Below, piece after piece: positions 10,701-19,065 of a stretch of 64,000 nucleotides of DNA (position 1 is its first letter; each line of letters starts with the position of its first letter). The translations under genes and the position numbers were made by a program. This DNA is from Cytophagaceae bacterium. GTDB lineage: Bacteria > Bacteroidota > Bacteroidia > Cytophagales > Cytophagaceae. Location: NCBI GenBank assembly GCA_025454925.1, contig JALONM010000004.1:1-64000 (forward strand), in the 5' to 3' direction. The notes under the pieces are model-generated. The model saw nothing but the letters and a program-made list of their open reading frames with translations. It was not told the DNA's origin and searched no databases.

Positions 10701-13700
10701 TAAAAGTTGCCTGACTGGCGGCGGCTACAGATGCCAAAACATCCTGACTTAACGAAAAATCTGCAGAGCCTGTAATTACTACCCTGGGCGTGCCCGATAG
10801 CAGCAGAGCCGCAGTGCCCGGGTTTTCTACCATAAATGTATTTTCATTCACACCTGCCACCAGATCTACCGTACCAAAATCGGTTGAATCCAACAAGGAC
10901 GGTGTGTTATCGCCTAGCAGCACAGGAACGCTGTTCCCGGATACTTGTATTTCTGGCTGAGGTGTTGGAGTTGTACCCGACACACCATTACCAGATCCAT
11001 TGGACCAATTTGAGGTTAGTCCGGTCAAAGCAAAGGTCGACAAGGTACCATTCTGCGCACCATCCGCAGTGGCTAGATCAGTCAACGTTGTTAAGCCTGC
11101 GTTGGAAGCATTTACATTTCCGTTATTGAAATTAAAATAAGTTATCAAGCCTGGCTCCGTTCCGGTAAGTTCGTTTAAGCGATTGGCTTTAATATCCGCA
11201 CAGGAACGCACAACGTTCCATAACCTAAATTCATCTAAGGTTCCGCCGAATATCCCGCCTGCAGGGTTACATGCCGCACCACTCGTTGACAAATTGGAGC
11301 CAATTCCAAAATGCGAAGTGCCGCTCGGAATATCAAAAGGAAAACTTCCCCCTGAAGTTATCAATGAGTTGTTTTGTTTTACTCCATCTATATAAAAGGT
11401 CACGCGATCCAATCGATCGGAATCGATGGATCCATCGTACGTTACAGCGACATGGTACCATTGGTTGATGGTAAGGACCCCATCCGATTGAACGTTTGCG
11501 AATATAGTAGGCGTTAAGCTTCCGAAGTAGGCAAACGATAATCGACCGGAAGTTTGAACGGCAAAAGAAAATTGGCGTTGGTCTTGTGTGCAATTGGAAT
11601 TGGCTTGTTTGGACGCAATTATTTTGGAATTCGTATTCAGGTTACTCAAGTTTACCCATGCTTCAATAGTAAATTTTTTATCTACACCGGCGATGGTGGT
11701 ATTATGGACATTACCTAAAGTTATCAAATCGGAAGCACCATCGAAATGCAGGGCTGTAGCAGGCTGTGAGCCCGTACCCGAAATAGAAAACGTATACACC
11801 GGTTCATCACAATCATCACTACCTATGCTTACGGTTCCTCCTGCGGTGCCTGCTACCGAAGGATCGAATGTAATTTCAAATGTTGTACTTCCGGACGCAG
11901 CAATGGAGGTTGCCGCATCTAGGGATAATGAAAATCCGGCTCCTGTGACTGCCACCACGGGAGAACCTGAAAAATTAAGTGTTCCATCTCCGAGGTTGGC
12001 TATCGTAAAAATACGGGTAATGCTTCCACTGCTTACCGGCACACTTCCAAAATCAGTATGATCCGTGGAAGAAGGAGTAACATCTCCATTGACAATGGCA
12101 AGTAAATTACCCCGTACCTCTATCTCTGGCGCTGTCATAGTAGAAATCAGTGGCACATTATGGTCTGCTGAAATCCAATTGGAAGAAGTACCTATTAAGG
12201 TGGCATTGGAAACGATTCCGCATTTTCCTGCTGCAACTTTATTTACCAAAGTAGCCAAGTTAGTATTTGTTCCGGATGCCAGCCCTTGATTAAAATTATA
12301 ATAAGAAATCAATCCTGTTTCAGTTCCAGCCAACTCGGCATTCATTCCAGCTTGTATTTCTGCCTGTGTACGAATGAGGTTCCAGATTTTCAATTCATCG
12401 ATATCACCACTAAAATAATTACTTAAGGATGGGCGGTTGGCGATTCTTGCTGTAGTAGGTACAAAGCCATTGCCATAGCGCCCTGGAGCGGGATTGGAAT
12501 GTGCACTGGAATTGGTTGAACTTTTTAATTCTCCATCGATATAAAACAGAAATTGAGTACCGGTGCAAACGACTGCGTAATGATGCCATTCACCAACATA
12601 CGTACCAGGATCTGTAACACCAATAATGGTTTGATTGGCAGCAGCATTGGCGGTTTCGTGAAACACACTTATGCGCTCATTGGTTAATCCAGCGGTAAGA
12701 TTACCCCACCATACGGAAAACTCCTGATTGGCGCCATTTTCTATTTGGAAGATGGGTCGTGGAGATCCTGATTTATGATCAACATTGGACTTGGCCCAAA
12801 ACTCAATGGTGGCAGGAGCATCAAAATCCAAACGACTGATATCGGCATCTAGATCTACAAAATCATTGGTACCATCGAAGCTGAAGGCATTGCCCGGACT
12901 TGGGTTAACAGAGTTTCCTTGCACCAAAAAGGTATATCCCGATTCATCACAATCGTCGGAAGTGATGGTAATTAATGCGGACTTAGTACCTGTAGTTAGG
13001 GCTTGAAATGTTACCGTAAATGTTGCACTACCTCCCGCAGGCACACTGGCAGGGACGCCCGCCACTGTAAACAAGGATGCCTGAGTACCCGAAGAAACGA
13101 TTGTTGAAATAGTTAAAGGGGCTGCACCTGTATTTTGTATGGTGAACGTGCGCACCAAGTTAGAACCAGGTGTTAAAGTTCCAAAACTGGTATGATCCGT
13201 TACTGATGGAGAATTATCTCCCGAAAGAATCGAAACTGCATTTCCGGTTACATTAATTTCTGGTAAAGGCTGCGGAATCGTACCCGACACTCCGTTAGAG
13301 GTGCCATCCACCCAATTGGAGGCTACACCCGTCAATGCAAATCCTGTTAATGTTCCTGCATCATCATTTCCTGCAAGATCTACCAGCGTGGTTTCGCCAG
13401 TATTTGTTCCATTCACTACGCCTTGGTTGAAGGCATAATAAGCACGGAGCAAAGGTTCGGTTCCACTCAATTGGATATTCATATTGGCTTTAATCTGGTC
13501 GCAGGATCGGGCATCTTCCCACACGCGAATTTCATCCATCATTCCATCCCAATATTGATTCGGAGTGATACAGGCAGTACCTGTATTTGAGAGGTTAGCT
13601 CCAATACCAGCATGCGCGGGGCCCACCTGTATATCAAAGGGCAGTGATCCGTTCGAGGCCGAAACATAAGTAGTTTGCTCCATGCCATCAATTAATAGCG

Positions 13701-16344
13701 TTACCCGATCCAAGGGTGAGGTATCGATGGAGCCATCGTAGGACACCGCTACATGATGCCACTCATTAATGGGAATTGTAGCATTGGTATTAACAATAAA
13801 ATAATTGGTTCCAGAAAGTTGTCCATAGAATAAGAACTGCAACTCACCGGTGGGAGAAACGCCAAAGTAAAATTCCCGTCCATTCTGTGCACAAATAGAT
13901 CCGGAAGCTTTGGCAAAAATAACATTCCAGGAAGTAGCACTGGCAAAGTTAGCGCCATTGATCCAGGCTTCAATCGTAAATTTTTTATCCGCTCCTCCAA
14001 ACACATTGCTCATGGCTGTGCCCAGCCCTATATAGTCATTTACCCCATCAAACTCCAATGCGGAAGCTAAGGCTATGCCTGTTCCTTGTATGCTGAAATT
14101 ATAAGGATCTTCATCGCAATCGTCGGTATTCAAGGCAACCGTACCTGTAGCCAAGCCCGCAGCGCTTGGATCAAACCGCACTTCAAAGGTGGCGGAACCT
14201 CCGGCAGGAATGAGGGCAGGCGCATCCGTCTGCAAGGAAAAGCCTGTACCAGTTACCACAACGCGTGGCGAGCCATTTAAACGCAATGCACCGATACCGG
14301 TGTTTTGAATGGTAAACGTTCGTGTTACTATTCCCGTGGCCACATCTACGTTTCCAAAATCAGTATGATTCGTTACCGAAGGCGTCCCGGCACCATCTGC
14401 AATGGATAAAGTATTTCCGGTTATGTTTATTTCCGGATTCGCAATTAATCCCAGGCATAAATGCACAGGGCCTGACATGGGTAAAAAAACCTGACTGGCT
14501 GAAGTTCCATTCAAGTTACTGCGGCCCATTTGACTTGTAGCAAAATTGGCCCAATAGATTTTATCGTTCAATACATCGATGGCTACTCCATTGGGTTGAG
14601 AACATCCAGTCACCAGGGTAGTAAGTCCGGTGCCATCTACCCCCACACGCACGATGGTATTGGAACCATAGCCTGCGATATAAAACTGACGGCTCAAGGG
14701 TTCCAGCTTAAATTGATGGGGCCCCACCACACCTGTGATATAATTATAATTCACAAAGGTTCCGTTCAGCAAACAACGACCGATTCTATTGGATAAATAA
14801 TCGGTCCAATAAATGTATCCTTCTGTAGCATCTACCTGCACGGAGAGAGGATCTGCAGAAGGAATGCTTACAAATGCGTTCGTAACACCGGTACCATCTA
14901 AATTGGCCCGCCCAATTGTTTTGGAGCCTCGTGAAGTCCAATAAAGAAAATTATTGCGCACATCGATCTCCAGACCAATTGGCGTGGATAGTCCTGTGAT
15001 AAAAGAATTATTCACCGAAGATCCGTCCAGATTGCTTCTGCCAATGGAGTTCCCTCCTGAATTAATCCAGTATATTTTTTCGTTTATTTCATCCACTACC
15101 ACGCCATACGGCTGAGACCCAGTAGTGATAAAGGAAGGGCAGGATGTGGCCCCGTCGTTGGTGAACCTGGCTACCGTAGTGGTAGCATAGGTAGTAGTCA
15201 ACACCCCAATGGGCGAAAACCCACCCGCTCCGATTTTAAACTGAAAAGGACTTTCGTCACAATCGGATGATTGTATGTTCACGAGCGCATGCAGCATGCC
15301 TGAGACCAATGGCGTACAAGTAATTTGAAACGTAGTGCTGGCAGCGGGAGCAAGAGTGGAGGCCGGAGGCGTGGTTACTGCAAACTGGTCGGAATGTGTT
15401 CCGCTTATGGTTACCGATGAAATGCTTAAGAGGTCTGATCCTGTATTTTGAATGGTAAAGGTACGCACTATGGGGCTCCCGGAATAATTTCCGAAATGAG
15501 AATGATCATTGGCATCTGGTGTCATGTCCTGGTGCTGTATGGGATTCGAATTTCCTAAGACCTGGATTTCAGGCTGAGTAAAAGAACCACAAGTACCCGA
15601 AACTACAGCTCCATCGGATAGAAAATTGGATGTACTTCCATTCAGATTAAAATTGAGGATGGTTCCATGAAAGGCATTAGGACTTGCATCCAAAAGGGTA
15701 GTAAGTCCGGCGTTATTTCCTCCCCCGGTTCCCTGATTAAAAGTATAATACGCGCGCAGGCCTGATTCCGAGCCCAACAAAGAACAGGATTTATGTTGAT
15801 TAATTTCATCGCAGCTCAACACCCTGTTCCAAAATCTCAACTCATCCATCTGGCCCAGGAAGAAATTACAATTACATGAAAACCCTTGCCTGCCAATATA
15901 CATCGAGGTATTATCCTGATAAGGACTCCCGGTGGGCGTAGTATATACTCCTTCGGGAACACCGTTGATATAAAACTTCATTTGGTTGGCCACATCATCG
16001 AACGTGACAGCCACATGGGTATAGACGTTATCGGCAATTCTATTGATGCTATAAAACCACATGGGAGTTCCGGAATAATCGGATTGCACACTTACATATC
16101 CATTTTGAATTTGAAAAATATAATTTCCATTAAATCCATTTCCATTCCCTTTGGAGCAAATGGTGTAGTTCCCTGCTATTCCGGTTTTCACCCAGGCTTC
16201 TATGGTATACGTGCTCAAATCCAAATCTCCGCAAACCACTTGGTCATTTAAGCCATCCAAATGCAGGGAATTATTTTGCCCCAGCAAATGCTGCTGAAAT
16301 ACTACCAATAAAATAAAAAAGGAACCAACTATTGATCGTTTCAT
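4702..16344 (-). CDS. Giant multidomain T9SS surface protein (LamG / HYDIN-like / YWTD propeller / Ca-loop array / GEVED / gliding-type CTD)
   Basis: 3,880 residues (about 400 kDa). Order: signal peptide (1-22, MKRSIVGSFFILLVVFQQHLLGQ); LamG-like domain (openings of the LHLDGLNDQV type); HYDIN/choice-of-anchor-D domain (EIxVxGN ... TDFGxV ... FTIQNTG ... DDCDE); a YWTD/LDLR-B-like propeller (about 375-635); then alternating HYDIN-like and LamG domains, giving seven LamG and nine HYDIN-like domains in all; 24 calcium-binding loops (3142-3519); a beta domain; a GEVED domain (YYAIWIDYNNDGAFD ... EREDYLVNI, about 3640-3785); and a type B gliding-associated C-terminal domain (NLFTPNNDGLNDLFVVKG ... 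GIYYYHIAYG). Such architecture is typical of T9SS-exported adhesins or gliding-associated surface proteins; no catalytic motif was found. The gene stands alone with 300-490 bp on either side. The repeats make it prone to assembly error. Confidence 0.9.
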   Translation of the reverse strand: MKRSIVGSFFILLVVFQQHLLGQNNSLHLDGLNDQVVCGDLDLSTYTIEAWVKTGIAGNYTICSKGNGNGFNGNYIFQIQNGYVSVQSDYSGTPMWFYSINRIADNVYTHVAVTFDDVANQMKFYINGVPEGVYTTPTGSPYQDNTSMYIGRQGFSCNCNFFLGQMDELRFWNRVLSCDEINQHKSCSLLGSESGLRAYYTFNQGTGGGNNAGLTTLLDASPNAFHGTILNFNLNGSTSNFLSDGAVVSGTCGSFTQPEIQVLGNSNPIQHQDMTPDANDHSHFGNYSGSPIVRTFTIQNTGSDLLSISSVTISGTHSDQFAVTTPPASTLAPAASTTFQITCTPLVSGMLHALVNIQSSDCDESPFQFKIGAGGFSPIGVLTTTYATTTVARFTNDGATSCPSFITTGSQPYGVVVDEINEKIYWINSGGNSIGRSNLDGSSVNNSFITGLSTPIGLEIDVRNNFLYWTSRGSKTIGRANLDGTGVTNAFVSIPSADPLSVQVDATEGYIYWTDYLSNRIGRCLLNGTFVNYNYITGVVGPHQFKLEPLSRQFYIAGYGSNTIVRVGVDGTGLTTLVTGCSQPNGVAIDVLNDKIYWANFATSQMGRSNLNGTSASQVFLPMSGPVHLCLGLIANPEINITGNTLSIADGAGTPSVTNHTDFGNVDVATGIVTRTFTIQNTGIGALRLNGSPRVVVTGTGFSLQTDAPALIPAGGSATFEVRFDPSAAGLATGTVALNTDDCDEDPYNFSIQGTGIALASALEFDGVNDYIGLGTAMSNVFGGADKKFTIEAWINGANFASATSWNVIFAKASGSICAQNGREFYFGVSPTGELQFLFYGQLSGTNYFIVNTNATIPINEWHHVAVSYDGSIDTSPLDRVTLLIDGMEQTTYVSASNGSLPFDIQVGPAHAGIGANLSNTGTACITPNQYWDGMMDEIRVWEDARSCDQIKANMNIQLSGTEPLLRAYYAFNQGVVNGTNTGETTLVDLAGNDDAGTLTGFALTGVASNWVDGTSNGVSGTIPQPLPEINVTGNAVSILSGDNSPSVTDHTSFGTLTPGSNLVRTFTIQNTGAAPLTISTIVSSGTQASLFTVAGVPASVPAGGSATFTVTFQALTTGTKSALITITSDDCDESGYTFLVQGNSVNPSPGNAFSFDGTNDFVDLDADISRLDFDAPATIEFWAKSNVDHKSGSPRPIFQIENGANQEFSVWWGNLTAGLTNERISVFHETANAAANQTIIGVTDPGTYVGEWHHYAVVCTGTQFLFYIDGELKSSTNSSAHSNPAPGRYGNGFVPTTARIANRPSLSNYFSGDIDELKIWNLIRTQAEIQAGMNAELAGTETGLISYYNFNQGLASGTNTNLATLVNKVAAGKCGIVSNATLIGTSSNWISADHNVPLISTMTAPEIEVRGNLLAIVNGDVTPSSTDHTDFGSVPVSSGSITRIFTIANLGDGTLNFSGSPVVAVTGAGFSLSLDAATSIAASGSTTFEITFDPSVAGTAGGTVSIGSDDCDEPVYTFSISGTGSQPATALHFDGASDLITLGNVHNTTIAGVDKKFTIEAWVNLSNLNTNSKIIASKQANSNCTQDQRQFSFAVQTSGRLSFAYFGSLTPTIFANVQSDGVLTINQWYHVAVTYDGSIDSDRLDRVTFYIDGVKQNNSLITSGGSFPFDIPSGTSHFGIGSNLSTSGAACNPAGGIFGGTLDEFRLWNVVRSCADIKANRLNELTGTEPGLITYFNFNNGNVNASNAGLTTLTDLATADGAQNGTLSTFALTGLTSNWSNGSGNGVSGTTPTPQPEIQVSGNSVPVLLGDNTPSLLDSTDFGTVDLVAGVNENTFMVENPGTAALLLSGTPRVVITGSADFSLSQDVLASVAAASQATFKISFNPSSAGIKTATVTLLSNDCDEAIYSFSIQGAGELGATALNFDGVNDYVLLPGDIALPSGLTYEAWVRTSASVTAGNGIANVGQTIIGDWKGSTYAALGIEGTKARYNHANASSVWIATEGATTVNDGNWHHIAVSHDHLTGDIKIYVDGILDGEGNVPYSTTFTKANILGAGYNLINTINGTLDEIRVWNGVRSCLQIRANRLNHLAGNEPGLLAYYSCNQAFIGLNNASFTTLVDVSTGTNDGTLTNFALTGLSSNYVDGTTNGVSGSTPATLPQPELELLGNGVSIRKNDATPSLSDSTDFGSVGLGVPNINTFVIQNTGPDPLNLSGAPIVAISGSSDFILQADAGSASVAGAGITSFQIRFLPSSVGVKTATVTILNDDCDEGQFTFTIQGTGAPAAAALDFDGINDHVRVLHSPLLNVTNHLTMEAWVYLKSYSHETILAKWDDDGNQRGYMMNMGETGDPTKLCVIFDQAGNWLTNHLQWNSGVTIPLNSWHHVAVTHDATLPSNNVKVYLDGVLSAQTNWAYPIFNTAANMMLGAYDSFGNGLNAGASDRYLNGRLDEVRVWNRTLCASEIQHRLTCEPINPLPGLVASYSFNQGANAVSNSGVTVLTDASGNGLNGTLGGFTLNTSTSNWIAPGGVVSGNACSAWLSPDIQVSGNSTQINKGDTSPSLTDHTDFGNVNINSGSLMRTFTIQNAGTASLQLTGSPRVSVTGTGFTLQSDATSTIAAGGTSTFTIVFDPSSAGVSSAVVSIASDDCDSNPFTFSIQGAGDNNGAALHFDGLDDQIQVGTNSVFNLQTGFTLEAWINLSNTVGKKRIFERSNATGWAFGIDNGGYLGGTDFGVVDFTASTLAVAPNTWTHVAYVVTASGVLEYYVNGVLAGTHAGLSLASYPVHPLKIGYSDYNAGESFAGMLDEVRIWNRALNACEINHHVSCEIQGASAGLLLNYHFNQGLAGTSNAAVNSVTDDSGSGHAGTLANFALAGALSNWVAPGAVPSGQACTAFSGGPSIAVTGNSINIVNGDNSPASGDFTDFGSVTQGNPLIRSFSIQNASSEILLLTGTPRVSVAGSTDFKVSTQASATVAASGSTTFSIQFNPATASVQNAVVTIESNDCNDPVFTFTISGTGVVPTGQEIGIRVNTIPVASNGSVTVPSAIQSKSGTPLVIQIENTGTSTLSLTGATRILLGGTHASEFTLDTSLVTNAISAGSSISFSITATPAQLGTRTATIVIQSNDADEATYVLNIQTTGLIAGDVNKNGVIDGTELAGDVNENGIIDQPSEILGDINGNASIDYPLEILGDKNGNRSIDVPLEVAGDENGNGTITAATEIIGDVNGNGAIDYPSEVFGDINGNGLIDLPDEIAGDGNGSGTITAGEITGDVNGNGVLDPFEIAGDINGNGQIDAPSEILGDVNGNGTIDVPSELTGDRNGDGVITFPSELLGDKNGNGQIDVPTEILGDINGDGIINVPSEITGDKNGNGLIDLPAELLGDRNGNGTLDVPSEILGDINGDGAITFPGEVTGDRTGDGNVTFPAELLGDMNGNGRIDVPLEKAGDINGNGLIDVPGEMAGNTDTSVVISYPAEVTGDINGNGRISQGEVTGDINGDGSINGAEIWGDFNGDGSLSAAERTAFYSVPYYIYGVTPINTERVERYRVSPDTLTNMEYRWTYSSPSLDIITVDTLNYLDVFATAEATSGTFTCYLSKEKYPFDTLYFNLVINIQKSVDVGEVINTTEACVAQDASNQCQGVYINYFKLKELENDSSGCQLGGMQDFTKTSMIADLEMGGVYSAVVKPSGILRDVFNNPLPMYYAIWIDYNNDGAFDGPNEFVITGDSKQESVALNNITIANDKTYQGQRRLRLAMRSSGGFSSLDACDAQGFGENSEREDYLVNIIPVADLQGPNLFTPNNDGLNDLFVVKGLDPLHVNKTRVRVFTQEGKIVFDSGKDNDYANNWAGTDEKGEKLPKGIYYYHIAYGEGDQYLEVKSFIDIQY
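5788..6921 (-). repeat. 24 tandem 15/16-residue calcium-loop repeats inside the giant surface protein
   Basis: Counted directly: 24 copies of G-D-x-N-G-[ND]-G-x-I-[DT]-x-P-x-E-[IL]-x encode residues 3142-3519. Eighteen are 16 residues (48 bp) and six are 15 residues (45 bp: copies 1, 8, 9, 22, 23, 24). The loop matches the EF-hand/dockerin calcium pattern D1-x-N3-x-[ND]5-G6-x-I8. In the 15-residue copies the acidic residue is at the canonical position 12; in the 16-residue copies it is shifted to 13. Copy 21 is degenerate (begins GNTDTSVVIS). There are no helices between loops, so this is a stacked-loop array rather than paired EF hands. Confidence 0.9.
6980..16270 (-). repeat. About 1.1-kb coding modules (LamG plus HYDIN-like) in tandem
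   Basis: The same DNA landmark, CCAAAATC or a close variant coding the TDFG motif, recurs at 7574, 8642, 9779, 10874, 12047, 13181 and 14354, i.e. every 1,068-1,173 bp. Each interval encodes one HYDIN-like domain and one LamG domain. The copies have diverged in sequence but keep order and size, which points to old tandem duplication. The first module on the protein is split by a propeller (about 14445-15225). The last HYDIN-like domain, next to the calcium loops, is the most divergent. Confidence 0.8.
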
Positions 16345-16834
16345 AAATAAAATGAATGCGTTAAAACAGGGCTTGCTTTGAATCCAGATAAGGTAAAACC
16401 GTACTACGTTTGGGATTATAATGTACTAAAATTCGCAAGTATTTAAAAACCATACTTTTCAACTTTCCTTACCCCTATTTGCCACCCGAAATACGACAGA
16501 GCCACCTATAACCTGCCCCCACTGTCTTATACGCAATTACACAGCGCCAAGACAAGCCAACCTATAAAATACATGGCTTAAATGGCTCTACTAATATTCA
16601 TTGTAGACTAACAATCAAACTATTACAACTCCATTCCAGTAACTTTTCTGACTTAAATTTTTCGGGTGATTGAATGGAAAACTATAGCATTTGAATTATA
16701 AATCCGCCCCATCCTGATCAATTCTATTCAACTTTGCTTCCAAGCCAGGGGAGTGTGGTTCGATTGAAATTAAACACAACGGCCTGGCTTGAATTAGTGC
16801 ATTTAACAAGAATTTACCCCAAGCCTCCATTTGT
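16345..16834. other. 490-bp divergent intergenic region
   Basis: No gene is visible. It separates the leftward giant gene from the rightward alginate-lyase-family gene and must hold both promoters. TACGTTTG at 16405-16412 on the plus strand fits the Bacteroidota -7 box, with TTTG at 16377-16380 upstream, but the 24-base spacing is longer than usual and the distance to the gene at 16835 is large, so the match is weak. A separate inverted repeat at 16741-16791 is listed on its own. Confidence 0.5.
16741..16791 (+). promoter_or_regulatory. Inverted repeat upstream of the alginate-lyase-family gene
   Basis: CAAGCCAGG (16741-16749) and its exact complement CCTGGCTTG (16783-16791) are separated by 33 bases and end 43 bases before the ATG at 16835. 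There is no U tract, so it is not a terminator. It could be a split operator, for instance for the AraC-type regulator encoded downstream, or a leader RNA fold. Function is inferred only from position. Confidence 0.35.
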
Positions 16835-18232
16835 ATGAAAAACTCTTTACTTGTGTTATTCGCTTTTAGTGCTGGTCTTCTAGCGCAAGGGAATTTGCTT
16901 CTGGCACAAGCTCCTGCTACTTTCGTTCACCCAGGTGCACTCAACAATCAAAACGATTTAAATTTTGTTAAATCTAAAATTGCTGCCAATCAACAACCCT
17001 GGATTGGTAAATACAATCAGTTGATTTCAATAGCAACAGCTACCACTAATACCACTGCACCCACCAGTGAAAACGGACAGAAAACGGACGCAAGAAAAGC
17101 TTACGCCAATGCATTGGCCTGGTATTACTCGGGAAATAATACCTATGCTCAAAATGCTATTGGCATCTTAAATATGTGGGCAAGCACATTTGCAGGTTAC
17201 TCCCCAACCGTTGGACAAAATCAATTACAGGGTGCATGGATCGGGGCTTTACTAGGCCCTGCGGCAGAAATTATGCGATCGTATTCCGGATGGTCGTCTT
17301 CCGATATGAATCAGGTTCAGAATATGTTTAAAACAAAGTTTTATCCTGTACTCAATACCATGAGCACCTGGAACGGCAATGTTGATCTTACACAAATAGA
17401 TGCGATGATTAACATCGCGGTATTTTGCGAAGACGCTACCGAGTTTAATTTGGCCCTACAACGGCTGAACACCCGCAATCCTGCATATTTTTATCTCTCC
17501 ACGGATAATGCTACTTCCCGCTCCATTGCCGGCGATGGCAACAATATCAATGCTTTCTGGAGCAATCCCAGTATTTGGGTAAATGGCTTGATGCAGGAAA
17601 CCTGCCGGGATAACGGCCATCACGCGCAATACGCAATGGCCTCGGCCTTGCACGCTGCAGAGGTCGCCTGGAATCAAGGGGTGGATGTATATACTCCCAA
17701 CCAGGCGAGATATACCGCGGCACTTGAATTATTGGCTCAACAAATTCAAACAGGACTGATGCAGGGCACTTGTTCCAACAACACCACTACGTCTAGTTTA
17801 TTCGCTACCTGGGAGATCGGATATAACCACTACCACAACCGAAAAGGAATTAGTCTTCCGAATACATTGCAAGTACTTACCAATAAAGTACGCCCGAATG
17901 GACAATCCGATTGGAATATTTTCTTTGAACCTCTTACGCATTTGGTTGATCCACCTGTAACGTTGGATTTAAACCAAGCTGAATCTGGTTCCATGGTAGA
18001 ACTAGAATTCGAACTTGAATTGTTCCCCAACCCTTCGCATGGTGAATTCACTATACATTCCTGGTCAATCATGCAAATTGATGTATTCGATGTTATGGGC
18101 AGAAAAATAGAATCCTTTGAAACGATTGGAGAAAAAAAATTCGGACACGCGTATCCTTTAGGAATGTATAAAGTCATCGTTACGGAAAAAGAAAAGGGAT
18201 CAAGTGCCTTTACCTTACTAAAAAATCATTAA
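16835..18232 (+). CDS. Secreted alginate-lyase-family protein with T9SS sorting domain
   Basis: 465 residues. A signal peptide (about 1-25, ending LLLAQAPA) is followed by an all-helical (alpha/alpha)-barrel-like domain of the Alginate_lyase family (PF05426), about residues 28-375. Family hallmarks are FVHPGALNNQNDL near the start, the central NVDLTQIDAMINIAVF and the signature QETCRDNGHHAQYAM with LHAAEVAWNQGVDVY. In this fold the His/Arg cluster of the RDNGHHxQ segment lies at the uronate-binding active site. The C-terminal 75 residues are a T9SS type A domain (ELFPNPSHGEFTI ... TLLKNH). Members cleave alginate, glucuronan or related uronic acid polymers by beta-elimination; the substrate here is not determined. 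A two-component pair sits just downstream on the opposite strand and may regulate it. Confidence 0.85.
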   Translation: MKNSLLVLFAFSAGLLAQGNLLLAQAPATFVHPGALNNQNDLNFVKSKIAANQQPWIGKYNQLISIATATTNTTAPTSENGQKTDARKAYANALAWYYSGNNTYAQNAIGILNMWASTFAGYSPTVGQNQLQGAWIGALLGPAAEIMRSYSGWSSSDMNQVQNMFKTKFYPVLNTMSTWNGNVDLTQIDAMINIAVFCEDATEFNLALQRLNTRNPAYFYLSTDNATSRSIAGDGNNINAFWSNPSIWVNGLMQETCRDNGHHAQYAMASALHAAEVAWNQGVDVYTPNQARYTAALELLAQQIQTGLMQGTCSNNTTTSSLFATWEIGYNHYHNRKGISLPNTLQVLTNKVRPNGQSDWNIFFEPLTHLVDPPVTLDLNQAESGSMVELEFELELFPNPSHGEFTIHSWSIMQIDVFDVMGRKIESFETIGEKKFGHAYPLGMYKVIVTEKEKGSSAFTLLKNH

Positions 18233-18260
18233 CTGAGTTTTTAAAATGCCTTCAATATCC

Positions 18261-18294
18261 GGCTGGATCACATCAGGGTTCAGCCTTTTCTTTT
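18261..18294 (+). terminator. Terminator of the alginate-lyase-family gene
   Basis: GGCTGGATC (18261-18269) pairs with GGTTCAGCC (18277-18285) with two G-U pairs, followed by TTTTCTTTT. It lies 28 bases after the stop codon and overlaps the 3' end of the convergent response-regulator gene. The U tract is present only in the plus direction. Confidence 0.7.
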
Positions 18295-19065
18295 ATCCAA
18301 CGTTGAAGGAGAGACCCCATAAAATTCTTTAAAGCGCTGACTGAAATATCCGGGATCTGTATAACCTACTGCGTATGCGATTTCTGAGACATTCCAATCG
18401 GATTTTAAAATTAATTCATACGCCTGTGCCAACCTGTACTCTTGCAATAAATCCAAGGCTGACTTTCCTGTAAGTGATTTCAATTTTCGATATAGGGTGG
18501 ATTTACTCATCCCCACTTCCTGAGCAATTTCTTCTACGCTCAATGTCGAATCGGTGTATTGTTCACTAATCATTTTTTTTATCCTTTTCAACCAATCGGC
18601 ATCTAACTCGTTGAATGTAAATTTTTCAAATGATAGTTCTTTAAAGGAAAATTTTTCGCGAATCCGCTTTAATCCGTCCAGCATATTTCTCACCTTTAGC
18701 TGTAGAATGGAAACATTAAATGGTTTCACAATATAATCCGTCGCTCCCTTTTCATAGCCTCTCAGTTGATCTTCATCCATTGCCTTGGCGGTTATCATAA
18801 TGACTGGAATGTGCGAAGTTTCGAGAGTGGAACGAATCGCAGAACAAAATTCCATACCATCCATTCCAGGCATGGAAACATCCGTTAAGATCAAATCTGG
18901 AATTTCTGATTTGGCCAATTCATACCCTTGTGTTCCATCCGAAGCAGTAAAGAGTATATAATTGGAAGAAAATACAGAAGCGAGTAAATCAAGCATCTCC
19001 ACATGATCTTCCACCACTAAAATGGAAAATTCTTTTTCTTCTTTTCCTAATTCAGTTTCACTCAT
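18280..19065 (-). CDS. Response regulator with receiver and AraC-type DNA-binding domain
   Basis: 261 residues. The receiver domain (about 13-130) has the acidic pair E19/D20, phospho-acceptor D62 (LILTDVSMPGMDG), T92 and K114 (DYIVKPF), all needed for phosphorylation. The C-terminal AraC/XylS helix-turn-helix (about 158-258) contains VEEIAQEVGMSKSTLYRKL and VSEIAYAVGYTDPGYFSQRF. The start ATG overlaps the stop of the sensor kinase gene as ATGA, so the two are translationally coupled. Together they equal the C-terminal half of a Bacteroidota hybrid two-component sensor, here as a separate protein. Likely targets are the adjacent secreted-enzyme genes; this is inferred from position. Confidence 0.93.
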   Translation of the reverse strand: MSETELGKEEKEFSILVVEDHVEMLDLLASVFSSNYILFTASDGTQGYELAKSEIPDLILTDVSMPGMDGMEFCSAIRSTLETSHIPVIMITAKAMDEDQLRGYEKGATDYIVKPFNVSILQLKVRNMLDGLKRIREKFSFKELSFEKFTFNELDADWLKRIKKMISEQYTDSTLSVEEIAQEVGMSKSTLYRKLKSLTGKSALDLLQEYRLAQAYELILKSDWNVSEIAYAVGYTDPGYFSQRFKEFYGVSPSTLDKRKG

